DNA from: Alligator mississippiensis
Lineage: Eukaryota > Chordata > Crocodylia > Alligatoridae
Length of the DNA: 64,000 nucleotides
Direction: 5' to 3'
Assembly: GCF_030867095.1 (NCBI RefSeq)
Contig: NC_081824.1
Coordinates: 147,775,433 to 147,839,432 of the forward strand
Shown here one piece after another: positions 25,801-37,800 of the stretch; the first letter of the stretch is position 1, and every line of letters starts with the position of its first letter. The notes below the pieces were generated by a model. The model searched no databases. It saw nothing but the letters and a program-made list of their open reading frames with translations, and had not been told where the DNA came from. The position numbers were made by a program, and so were the translations under genes.

Positions 25801-28800
25801 CAGGATCTGAGCACTTAACACTTTGCATTAGAGGTGCACCAATATATCAGTCGCATATCAGAATGGCACTGATAACAGAAAAATTAACATTAACTGGCCA
25901 TCAGCTTTTTTTGGCCAATAATGTCACCGATAAATGCTATGTGCATGCACGCAGCTGCAGCATGCATACAGACAGGAATACAGACCAGCAGCTTGGAGAG
26001 CAGTGTCCGGCCAGTAAGTTTGGGGGGTGGGGGGAGGAGGACAACCCCCACAGTGAGGGAGGGAGTGGGGCAAGGGCAGGAGCAGGTGCTGCCCAGCCAG
26101 AGCAGTGAATGCGACCCCAGGCCAGGAGTGGGACAGCTCCGTGGGCAGCTCGTCGGGGGGGGGAGAGAGAAAGTGCAGCTCTCCGTCGTTGCACACACCC
26201 CTGGGAGAGGCATGGGGGGCATGTCCCCCTCTGGATTTGTACGTGGGGTGAGGGCGGGCTGCCTGCTGCAGGCTCAGGGGCTGCACCGGCCTCTTCCCAG
26301 CCAGGGGTGCTGAGTCAGGACTGGGTTCCAGGTAGGCAAGGACAGGGCAAGCAGTGGTGGCACTGGGAGGAGTGGCTATGAGGAATTTTAGGTTGGCTGT
26401 AGCCTGCTCCGTAACCACCCCAGCCCTGAAGCAGACAGCCTGCCCTCACTCCATGCATAAATCTGGGAGGGAGGGGCTATGCCCATCATGCCTCCCCCAA
26501 GGGTGCACAGTGGCAGGAAGCTGCTCCCTTTACCCCTGCCCCCAATGAACTGCCCAGGTCCATCCCACTTCTGGCCCCAGAGTCACATTCACTGCCCTGT
26601 CTGGGCAGTGCCTGTCCCCCCATACCCATTCCCTTCCCACAACCCCTTCCACCCCACAAACTTACTGGCCAGACACTGTTCTCCAAGCTGCCAGGCTGCT
26701 TTCATGTAAATCGGCTATTGGATTGGTATCAGGCGATGTGGCTGGTTAATAATTGGCCATCAGTATAGGTGCATCCCTACTTTTCATGGGATACTAGCAG
26801 GCCCTGCAAGGGTCAGACTTAAGGGTGCACTTAAAAACAAAGCAGCCAATCCGCAATCATGACCAATTTCAACAATATTTTTTCAAACTTGGTCTAGTAT
26901 GTACTATTCAATAAGGAGTAGTTACTTATCAAGTCTCAAAACCCTGCCATTCATCTGTGTGCAAGAAAAACAGCACGGTGAATTTTTCTTTGAGTAATAA
27001 GTATGTGTTTTCTATCCTACTGAGCACAAAGGTGGATCAGGTTTGTTCAAAATGCTATGAAAATTCATCTTTGAGTAGATACCTCAGCTCTAATGGAGTT
27101 TTGAAGAACATTACAAGAGGGTTATTACAAAAATTGTTCCAAACGTAACAACAGTAGTTGTAAGAGGTACCCACTTATAATATCTCTGCCTCTTGAAAAT
27201 GGGTTATTTAAAAGAAAATACTTGCCTATTCCTGCAGCAATGACAGGCAAAGCCAAGTCATAGGTGTATAACAAATACGATAGCATCAGAAAATCCATGT
27301 AGCTTCTGTGACTAGGTAGCAGGACAACTGGATGTTCCTGAATGGCTTGTTGTAACTAAGAATAAACATGAAGAGTGTTTATGGAACCTCTAATAAATTC
27401 CACTATTGTAAATTTTAACAAAATCTCGAAGTAGAGTGGAACTTGGGATTTTTTTACCTTAATCAAGTTAGTATGTTTTGAGAATGGCAAGTCAAAGTAT
27501 CAGAGTTAGCTAGGCTTTAATCACAGATCATGTGGAACCATAGTTAAACTGTAAGACACTAGGTCTGGACCCCAAGTCACTCAGAAATATTACCAATCTA
27601 GAGTTTCTCAAAGCAGAATTCCCCATTGATGGTAGACTAACTAAGATATCTATATGGAGTGCAAGCTTTCACGAACCCATGTTCACTTCATCAGATGCTG
27701 TGAAAGGATGTGCAGAAAGCAGAGTATAAGGAGAGAGAAATTAGAATACAAAAGACAAGGGAGGATGGAAGTGGGGTAGTGATAGAAGAGAACAGCAAAT
27801 GAGCAATAAACCCACAGGAACAAAGAGCGCGGGGTCACAAAAACTAATCAAGGTAATGACATAAGAATCCCCATTCAAACTGATTGCCTGAGAACAGCAA
27901 TCCTGTGGTCAGTGATGGAGTGTGCAGGGAGGTGGACATGTTCTGCCACAGGCTTTGCGTTTTACTGCAGCTGATGTCAGATCAGTGTTCGTTCATTCTT
28001 ACACAAAGAAATTGCCCTTTGTCTGATGTAGACAGCAGAAGGACATTATAAGCAGGTGATAGCGTATATGATGCTGGTAGAATTGCAAGTAAATTAACCT
28101 CGAATGTTGTACTTCTTGTTACTGGGTGCAATGATGATATGTTCTGTATTGATGTGGGGACACAGCGGCCATTTGAGTCCACTGTAAGGACCTCTGTGAA
28201 GATGGGAGTTTGTTAGTCTGGTGTCTGAGAGATGCCGTTTGAGATGCCGGTTGCGGAGCTGTTTGTAAGCCAGGGTAGGTTTGTCCCCATGGTAGCCACC
28301 TTGAGACGGTCATCCTTTTCCAGGAGGGATTAAAGGTAATTAATAATGTACCTTAGGTGTTCAAACTGCAAGCTGTAGGTAACAACCAGAGGGATTCTGT
28401 TGTCCTTTTCCTGGGGTTGGTACTGTAGCAGGATGGACTGAGGTCTGAGTCTGACTTTGTTCATTTGAGTGGCTACAGTTTTAAGATTGCATTATAATTG
28501 TAATGTTCTAGATCCTATGGTGTTCATCCTGGTCAGTGGGATCATAGCATGGTAGGCATGAGTGGAGGACAACTGTGGGAAGTTTCCTCAGTGGCCAAAT
28601 GTTTTGGCATTTTGAGGGACATTCATATAACATTCTTTCTTGTATTCTTCTCAAAACATCTCTTTAAACCATTTTAATATAATGATGGGCAATTACTGTA
28701 TTAGATATAACTGAAATAAGTTACAGTGAATTTCTCTAAATAACTATTGATGAACTAGCTACTCATCCTATCAGTTGTCCCACAACTGTGATATATATTC

Positions 28801-31800
28801 CAAACAGTTCCCATTATTTCCATTATTCCCAAAGCCTAGTAGTTAGTGATTACCCTTTTCCACTTTTTTCAAACTATTTTATAAACTACTTTATTATTGC
28901 TACCTATTACAAGCGACTTAAAGACAAAATGGGTAATGTCCGTAAAAGATTTAAAAAAGAAAAAAAAAAAAAGTTCTCTTCATTAAACGTTCCCCCTCCC
29001 TGTTCTATATTCACCATCAGGGAGTAAGTTCTGCTAATTTCTGAAAATAAGGAATTCAGACCTGTTTGCTCTGTAGAACTCTACAGTGACCAGCAACTAG
29101 GGAAATGCTAATGTGGGTAAGGTAACTAGTAGGGTGAAAGTGCTAGACTTTAGGAAAGCTGATCGCAATGCACTCAGGCGATTAATCAAGGATGCACTGC
29201 AGAGTAGGAGTTTTGAAGGGATGGGAGCCCAAGAAGGGTGGCTGTGCCTTAAGGAAACGATCCTTCGAGCACAAAGCAAGACGATCCCCGAGCGAGGCAA
29301 AAGAGGGAAAGGGGCCAGGAGGCTTCCATGGCTGACCAGAGAAATCCAGGACAGCCTAAGGGCCAAAAGGGGAGCACATAAAAAGTGGAAACAAGGTGAG
29401 ATCACTAAAGATGAATATACCTCCTCTGCTCGTGCTTGTAGGAAGGCAGTTAGACGGGCCAAAGCTACCATGGAGCTGAGGATGGCAACCCAAGTAAAAG
29501 ACAACAAGAAATTGTTTTTTAGATATATTGGGAGTAAAAGGAAGGCCCAGGGAGGAATAGGACCCCTGCTAAATGGGCAGAAACAGGGGGAACAAGGCTG
29601 AACTCCTCAACGAGTTCTTTGCCTCAGTGTTCCTAAGTGAGGGGCACGACAAGTCTCTCACTGGGGTTGTAGAAAGGCAGCAGCAAGGCGCCAGACTTCC
29701 ATACGTAGATCCTGAGGTGGTGCAGAGTCACTTGGAAGAACTGGATGCCTTTAAGTCGGCAGGCCCAGATGAGCTCCATCCGAGGGTGCTGAAGGCACTG
29801 GCCGACATCATTGCAGAGACACTGGCGGGAATATTTGAACGCTCGTGGCGCACGGGCCAAGTCCCGGAGGACTGGAAAAGGGCTAACGTGGTCCCCATTT
29901 TCAAAAAGGGGAGGAAGGAGGACCCGGGCAACTATAGGCCAGTCAGTCTCACCTCCATCCTTGGTAAAGTCTTTGAAAAAATTATCAAGGCTCACATTTG
30001 TGAGAGCCCAGCAGGGCAAATTATGCTGAGGGGAAACCAGCATGGGTTTGTGGCAGGCAGATCGTGCCTGACCAATCTAGTCTCTTTCTATGACCAGGTT
30101 ACGAAACGCCTGGACACAGGAGGAGGGGTGGATGTCGTATACTTAGACTTCAGGAAGGCCTTTGATACGGTATCCCACCCCATACTGGTGAACAAGTTAA
30201 GAGGCTGTGATGTGGATGACTACACAGTCCGGTGGGTGGCGAATTGGCTAGAGGGTCGCACCCAAAGAGTCGTGGTGGATGGGTCGGTCTCGACCTGGAA
30301 GGGTGTGGGCAGTGGGGTCCCACAGGGCTCGGTCCTTGGACTGATACTCTTTAATGTCTTCATCAGTGACTTGGACGAGGGAGTGAAATGTACTCTGTCC
30401 AAGTTTGCAGATGACACAAAGCTATGGGGAGAAGTGGACACACTGGAGGGCAGGAAACAGCTGCAGGCAGACCTGGATAGGTTGGACAAGTGGGCAGAAA
30501 ACAACAGGATGCAGTTCAACAAGGAGAAATGCAAAGTGCTGCACCTAGGGAGGAAAAATGTCCAGCACACCTACAGCCTAGGGAATGACCTGCTGGGTGG
30601 CACAGAGGTGGAAAGGGATCTTGGAGTCCTAGTGGACTCCAAGATGAACATGAGCCAGCAGTGTGATGAAGCCATCAGAAAAGCCAATGGCACTTTATCG
30701 TGCATCAGCAGATGCATGACGAATAGGTCCAAGGAGGTGATACTTCCCCTATATAGGGCGCTGGTCAGACCGCAGTTGGAGTACTGCGTGCAATTCTGGG
30801 CGCCACACTTCAAGAAGGATGCGGATAACCTGGAGAGGGTCCAGAGAAGGGCAACTCGTATGGTCAAGGGCCTGCAGACCAAGCCCTACGAGGAGAGACT
30901 AGAGAAAGTGGACCTTTTCAGCCTCCGCAAGAGAAGGTTGAGAGGCAACCTTGTGGCTGCCTATAAGTTCATCACGGGGGCACAGAAGGGAATTGGTGAG
31001 TATTTATTCACCAAGGCGCCCCCGGGGGTTACAAGAAACAATGGCCACAAGCTAGCAGAGAGCAGATTTAGATTGGACATTAGGAAGAACTTCTTCACAG
31101 TTCGAGTGGCCAAGGTCTGGAACAGGCTCCCAAGGGAGGTGGTGCTCTCCCCTACCCTGGGGGTCTTCAAGAGGAGGTTAGATGAGTATCTAGCTGGGGT
31201 CATCTAGACCCAGCACTCTTTCCTGCTTATGCAGGGGGTCCGACTCGATGATCTATTGAGGTCCCTTCCGACCCTAACATCTATGAATCTATAAATGACA
31301 ACTTTGCAAATGAACACAAAAAACATATAGTCAGTCTATGTTTTTTAATGGCTATTTAATTTCAGTGACTAATTCGTATGCTGGAAAAACGTTTTAAATA
31401 AAAAATGAATGACTCCCATTTCATACTCACATTTCATTAAATTTGTAAGAATTTTTACATACGCTTTCTGAATCTACTGATAAGTCATGAGAAAAAAAAA
31501 CAGTAAAGACCTGAACTGGTATTTCTAATAATTCCGAAAATAAACAATAAAGGCAAAAATCCCCTTCAGACCCTTGTTTATACATAATACAACAAAATTA
31601 AAGACACAAGCACAGCTTTTGTCTTTGTATAACATATACATAAGTATTATATACATGTACATATACAACTATATAGTATATGCTATATTATAGTTTAACT
31701 GTGCATGCTATAGCTTAAAAATGATTTAATGGTCATCTTCAGTAGCTATTGCTTTCTCCGTTTCAGCATTTATTTCTGCACCAAGCCTGCCTCCTTTGTA

Positions 31801-34800
31801 CAATACATTAATTATATAAACCTTCTCTGTTTGTACTGAGAAATCAATTAAAAGGAGGCTCTGCATTACTTAAAATCTGATTTGCATCTTCCTCCTTTTT
31901 AATTCTTGAAAAAGACTGCATTCACAAACTAAGGTCTTGCCATTAAAATCTTTAATCTTTTCAGTCTTTGGCCTGAAGTGAAAATTGAGAGTTTGTTGTG
32001 GTGATTAGTATAACACTTATATAAGCCTTTATATATCAATACTCACTTTCTGAATTCCTTCTCCATTCACACAAATCTTGCGGAAAAGGGTTTTAAACAC
32101 TTTGCTCAAAGTAAGAGCAAAAAATCTAATAGTTCTGGTCTGTATATTGTGACCCATCTCATCCAGGATTTCAGTGGCTTCTTCTTGTATAATATCAGGG
32201 GACTCACCCATCTCCTTTGATAACTAAATGAAAACGGGAGAAAAAACATTAAATTTCCCCTGGACTATGACTATAATATTAAAACTAAGAAAAAGGTAGT
32301 AAAGTCAATCCAATACATTCTAAATGGTTCAAATGTTAGTTTTAGACAACGAGGTCATATGTTAGTGATGGACCTAACGTTACTAGATCTGTTCAATTTC
32401 AACAGCGGAAGAAAAGCAAAATCTACAACATAGATTTACAGCTGCATGAATTACAAAGTTTCATTAAACATGTATTTTTGTTTTCAATAAATCACTAGAT
32501 TTTTGTATTTATGCTTTATTGTACTCATTCTTTTTCTTTTAAAAAAAGGAATTTTACATTTAAGAAGATGATTCCTTAAATTATTTTTCTGATGAATTTA
32601 TGATGTGGATCTTCTGTCACTGATAAAACTAATAAAATAAAGCTAGTGTTTTAGAGACATTTGCAAGTTAAGTCTCTGAAATGCTTTTGAGGTAAGTTTT
32701 TAAGACTTGCTCAAGGAATATCAACATTATTACTCTTGCACTTCTTTGTGCTGAATCCCTTTAGCAACGGCAAGCTGAAATGCATACAAAGTACTCTCTC
32801 TACAAATGCTGCATATTGATGTGAAGTTCCTGTTGTTACATACTTTTTTTGAAGCTTCTTACTAGGTAATTCAATAATAGGTATCTCTTATTAAATATTA
32901 TGAATTCAAAAACATTTCACCAAAAAAAATCACCTTTATGGTTCAACTACAACTAAATGGAAAATGTATGCCACATCTCTACAAAAGAATGGAAGAGAAG
33001 GCGGGAGTGAGAGTAACCGTGATGAAACTATAGGCTGCAGATTATAGAACTGTATACAATGTACCTTATTAGATACACTACCAGTTCTGGCGCACAGTTG
33101 AGAAATTCCCCTCCTCCCAGTCTTCCATTGTAAACAATCGCTATTTTATTGTCAAACTGATCCTTTCAACTTCCTCCAATAAAGAATTCATTTCTCATCT
33201 TGAATATTTTCATGCCTTGCAAAGGCTAATTATTTTAAGCATACAAAATAACCCAACAACTATTTTAAGCCTGACCAATATCTACCAAACAGAACATGTA
33301 AATTTTTTTGTAAATGTTAATTAAAGGCAGGGGCCTTTTCCTCCTTAATTTGCAGAAAGGATTCATGCACTGTCAGTCCTTTATGAACATTAATTCATAT
33401 AGCGCACCTCCACCTTCAGTGGCTAGACACTTATTTTATAAAACTAAGAAATAAAATCAAGTGTGCATGTATGTGTGCAGAGAAGTTGGAAAGTTTGAAA
33501 CTGGATGGCAATTGGAAGAAAAAAAACCCCAAATGCCTGGGCAAGACCCCAAACCTAGTGCTGGTTGGAAAATCATTTTTAACCAGAAAAATTGTTTAAT
33601 CGAAATGCAAGTGTTACAAAATCATACTGGCAAAATTTCCTGCATTTGTTAAACAAAAGTCTTTATCTTGGGAAAAAAACAATTTAAAAAGTTTGCTCTG
33701 AAATGAGTTTTTCATTTTGAAATTTAATTGTTTTATTGCATACTACTAATTTACATTTCTTGATGTCAACAGTAGTGCATGATATAACATGCCACATCTT
33801 AAGTCATATCGTATTTTGACATATCAAATATTAATATTAATCAATTTAAAAAATATGAAAAAGATCTACTGTTCTCTTAGTACTGATTGAAACATTTTCT
33901 ATACTTGTGGTAGCCAGTAATCATTTTTCTAGGATACTGAAATTAGCTGCTCCTCTAAATAAATTTGCTGAGTGCTTGCGTTGTTTTCTTATGACAACAG
34001 CAGCCGCAACAAAAGTTTTCCCTAAAACTCCCAGGCATTTCTAGTGCAACATGCTACGGCTCCTTTAATGGCTTAGTGGGCCAGGCTCTTCAGAACATTA
34101 ACATTCAGCAATTCAAGCTAAAAATATCCTGAGCAACAAAAGACATGAAGGAAAAGAGTCATTTTTACCAATTAATGACCCTGAAAAACCTGAATGGAGT
34201 TTCATGAGACAAAGAAAAAGCATTTCTGTAACTTAAGGCCTTTCTTCCTGCTGAATTTCAAGGCCCTGCTGTATTCATTAGAGGTGCTATTTTCTTTTTA
34301 AATAAATCACAAATCTTTTGGGAAGAAACATTCAGGGCAACTTAAATATAAGGACCACTTACCAGTTTCCCCTGTAATTTAATTGCTTGCCCTAATGAAG
34401 GGCCAGTAAAGTATTTTGTTTTTTGTGGGTTCTTATTTAATTAATATTATTAAATTTAAAGGGCAGTTGCTACTTTGTATGGATTGAAACATCTTATTTT
34501 ATCTTTCAGATCAGTCTCATCAAATGTATGGACTGAGAGCCAGATTCAGCCCACAGGGCTTGTAGAGGGGCCAGAGCCCTTGAAACACATGGCAGGGACA
34601 GGCAGGAAAGTGGGGACCATGTAAACCACTATGGCTGTCACTCAACCTGCTATCACTGTTATTGGCTCTGCAGCTGCCGAGGCATCCAGATCTGGCCTGC
34701 AAGGAGGGACAATTTGAACACCCCTGTTCTACATCAAAATGGCTCCCGTTGTAATGAAACAGATGATCTGTTTCTGACTGATCACCTTCTCAATCCAACA

Positions 34801-37800
34801 ATCCAGCCCCTACTAAATAGTCTCTCTTGCTGCCAGCTAATGTTATTAGTCCCTGCAGTTCAAGTGGCAGTGACATGTCCCAAAACGCTGAACACCCAGG
34901 GTTCAAACTTGGATGATGATGTATGTCACAACTTGCTTTTACGGTTTTCCTTTAAGTAAATAAATAAATAAAATTACACGTGAAAAATCCCTATTAAAAA
35001 TTAGGCATGTTGTGAAGTCAAGCACTCAGAAGTTAGGAAATATGTACTCTGATTTATGGATAAACTGGCAACCTTAATGCTAAGCTCTAGTGCTCCAACC
35101 ACAGGCATGTGCCTTAAACAGCCATAAGCACCATAAACTATACACTGCAGCATCCACATGTTCCACAGACGTTTTTTAACACAGCAGCAACAGTGGTGGA
35201 TATTCAGCATAGCGCTTGGTTGCACTGAAAACACAGTAGTTGGTAAAGGATTTTGTGAAAGATGGATGATAAGGAAGTGATTTTTTTTTGGGGGGGGGGG
35301 GGGGGAGGCGGCAGCAGAGGGAAGGAAGGAAGGGCAGACTTAGGTTACAGTGTATGGCCTGGAACATAAAGTAGTGACTGTAATGCTAGAGATGGAAGAA
35401 TGGAGGGTATATATTGCATGTCCTTGTTTCTATGAGTTCGCTGGGTGTTGAGTGCTCAGCAACTTTGGCTGCTGACATGTATATGTTAATTTCCCAGGGG
35501 TTTTTTTTTATACCTTACTGACCATGTGCAAGTGAAAGAAATGTGAAACCCATACTAAAGTATAAGGCAAAGCTCCTGATGGAAAAGCAGGGTTGTGTGC
35601 TTGGCATGTAACTACTACCCATCTAAAAATAACTCCAAAGCCAAGCTTTTTAAAACTGTCCAATGCACCAAATGCATCTCTACACTAAGTTTCATGAAGT
35701 TGGAAATTTTTTAAGAGGTATCAGTCAACAATGTCAATTCAGATCGTCAAGACAAAATTTCAGCAGGAGTCCAAATTCAAAAGCTTTTTAAATGCTACAA
35801 TGCATCTACTTTTAGATATAAAGAATTTATGCTCTGTTTTAACCCCCTTTCAAATACAAAACTACTACAGAATTTGTCAGATCCTTCCAAAATGCAAAAA
35901 AACTGCTTCAGGAAGCAGAATGCTTTTGTGTTTTGTAATGCTGCTTTCTACCAAGATTAGCCTGACTTTTTAATCAAACTGTACATCCATCACTGCAAAC
36001 CAAAAGGCTGCTAGGTATGCTAATCACTAGAGGTGTGAGAAGCAGGCCCTATTCGATTCGGATTTAGCCCAAATCTGGGACAGTGATTTGATTCGTTGAT
36101 TCGGATCACTGTCCCCAATTTGATCTGGCCGAATCCGAATCTGAAGAGTCGATACTGATTCGGAGAATCAGTGATTTGGACATAGACATGGCTTTAAAAT
36201 TTTTTCTACATACCTCGAGGTACCAGTGCGGCTTGTGCATGCTGCGATGCTGGGGCGGATGGAGCGTCCCACAGGAGGGGGGGGGGGGGGCCCTCCATGT
36301 GCTTAGTGGCAAACCTGGAAGTGGACCGGAACTACTTCTGGTCCACTTCCAGGTCCACTGGGGGCCCCCCCCACATCCCCTGGCTTAGCAATCGGCTGCA
36401 GGGGGGCCCCGAGTGCCCCCCCAGACCCAGGAGGCACCAGTCGCCAAGTTGGGAGGGCACAGGGGGGCCCCCCAGCACACTCCCCAGTAGACCAGGAAGT
36501 GGACCGAAAGTGCTTCTGGTCCACTTCTGGGTCTGCTGCCAAGCACACTGGGGACCTCCCTGCACTTCTGTGGGATGCTCCATGAGCCCCAGCATCACAG
36601 CATCCACAGGCCCCTGCTACCTAGAGGTACATAGAAAAAGCATTTAAAGCTGTGTCCCGAATTGCCGAATCGATTCAGAGGGTTCCGATTCGATTCGGAG
36701 AGATTAAAGGGTCCTCTGATTTGATTTAGAGATTTGGCCACTGAATTGGGCCAAACCTCCGCTGAATCAAATCAGGGACTGAAGCTTCACATAGCCCTAC
36801 TAACCAACAAATGTCCAAGATGGCAGTCCTTTGTAGTAAACTGTTATTTATTTTGCACCCTGCCCTACCTTCTGCCATACTTCATGTGCACTAATGCAGC
36901 TAACTACTTCTTCCTACTTACAGTTGGAAAGATAAAAATCCTTGCCTTATAGCCACGATGGTCCAGGAAGTATGCAAGAGGCAAGGATTTTTGTCTTTCC
37001 AACTATAAGTAGAAAGAAATAGTTTACTGAGTTAATGCGTATGAAGTAAGGTAGAAGGTAAGGCAGGATGGCACCTTAAAGACTAACTTGTTTAGAAAGG
37101 CATGCATTTTCATCAGATGCTATGAATGGACATGTTCCGAAGGGCATACCCCTTGACTGTCTGAGTTAGTCTTTTAAGTTTAAGGTGCCACCTTGTCCTG
37201 CCTTCTGCCCAACTTGAAGCAGGTAACCTAATCAACAGAAAATTTATGCCACGTCTTATGCAACATTCTCCTCAACTTCTTTTATGGTCTCTCTGTCCAG
37301 ACTTACCTGTCTGATAACATATTGAACTTGGTCAGATTGTAGAACGGTAGTTTTAATAGCACTTGGCTTGCAAGGTGAAAGCCCTTTATAAACAACAGGG
37401 TTGAAACATTTCATTGCGTATCTCAGGTCACTGGACTGCCGCCTCTCCTCCAAGATATCTTCAAAGTCATCCCTCTTCTTTGATGTGAACTCTTTCTGCT
37501 GGGAATACACAAAGAATGAGATAATATCTAACTTTAGCCATTTCTCTTAGCTACATCAGGAAAACTTTGCTCTGCTACCATGTAATGCAGAGGTGTCAAA
37601 CTCTTCTGGCCTCACAGGCCAGATGATGGTTGCTGGGCTAGTCTACAGGCCACACTGGGACTGATTCCCATGCAGCTTCCATGGCAATGGGTCCAACCCT
37701 TGGGCCACACACAAAGCACTGGACCCAGGCTTTGCTGTGCGCATGGCACATAGGGCCAGCTCAGGGTGCACGCTGCCCACAGTGTTTGGGCTGAACCTAG

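Noticed and set aside
29113..31207. CR1 reverse transcriptase as a host gene
   Set aside because: It is frame-broken, 5'-truncated, has CR1 3' signatures and a near-identical second copy.
36297..36607. GC-rich frames around 36300-36600 on both strands
   Set aside because: Interior of a hAT-like element with inverted GC-rich segments; no domain and symmetrical frames on both strands.
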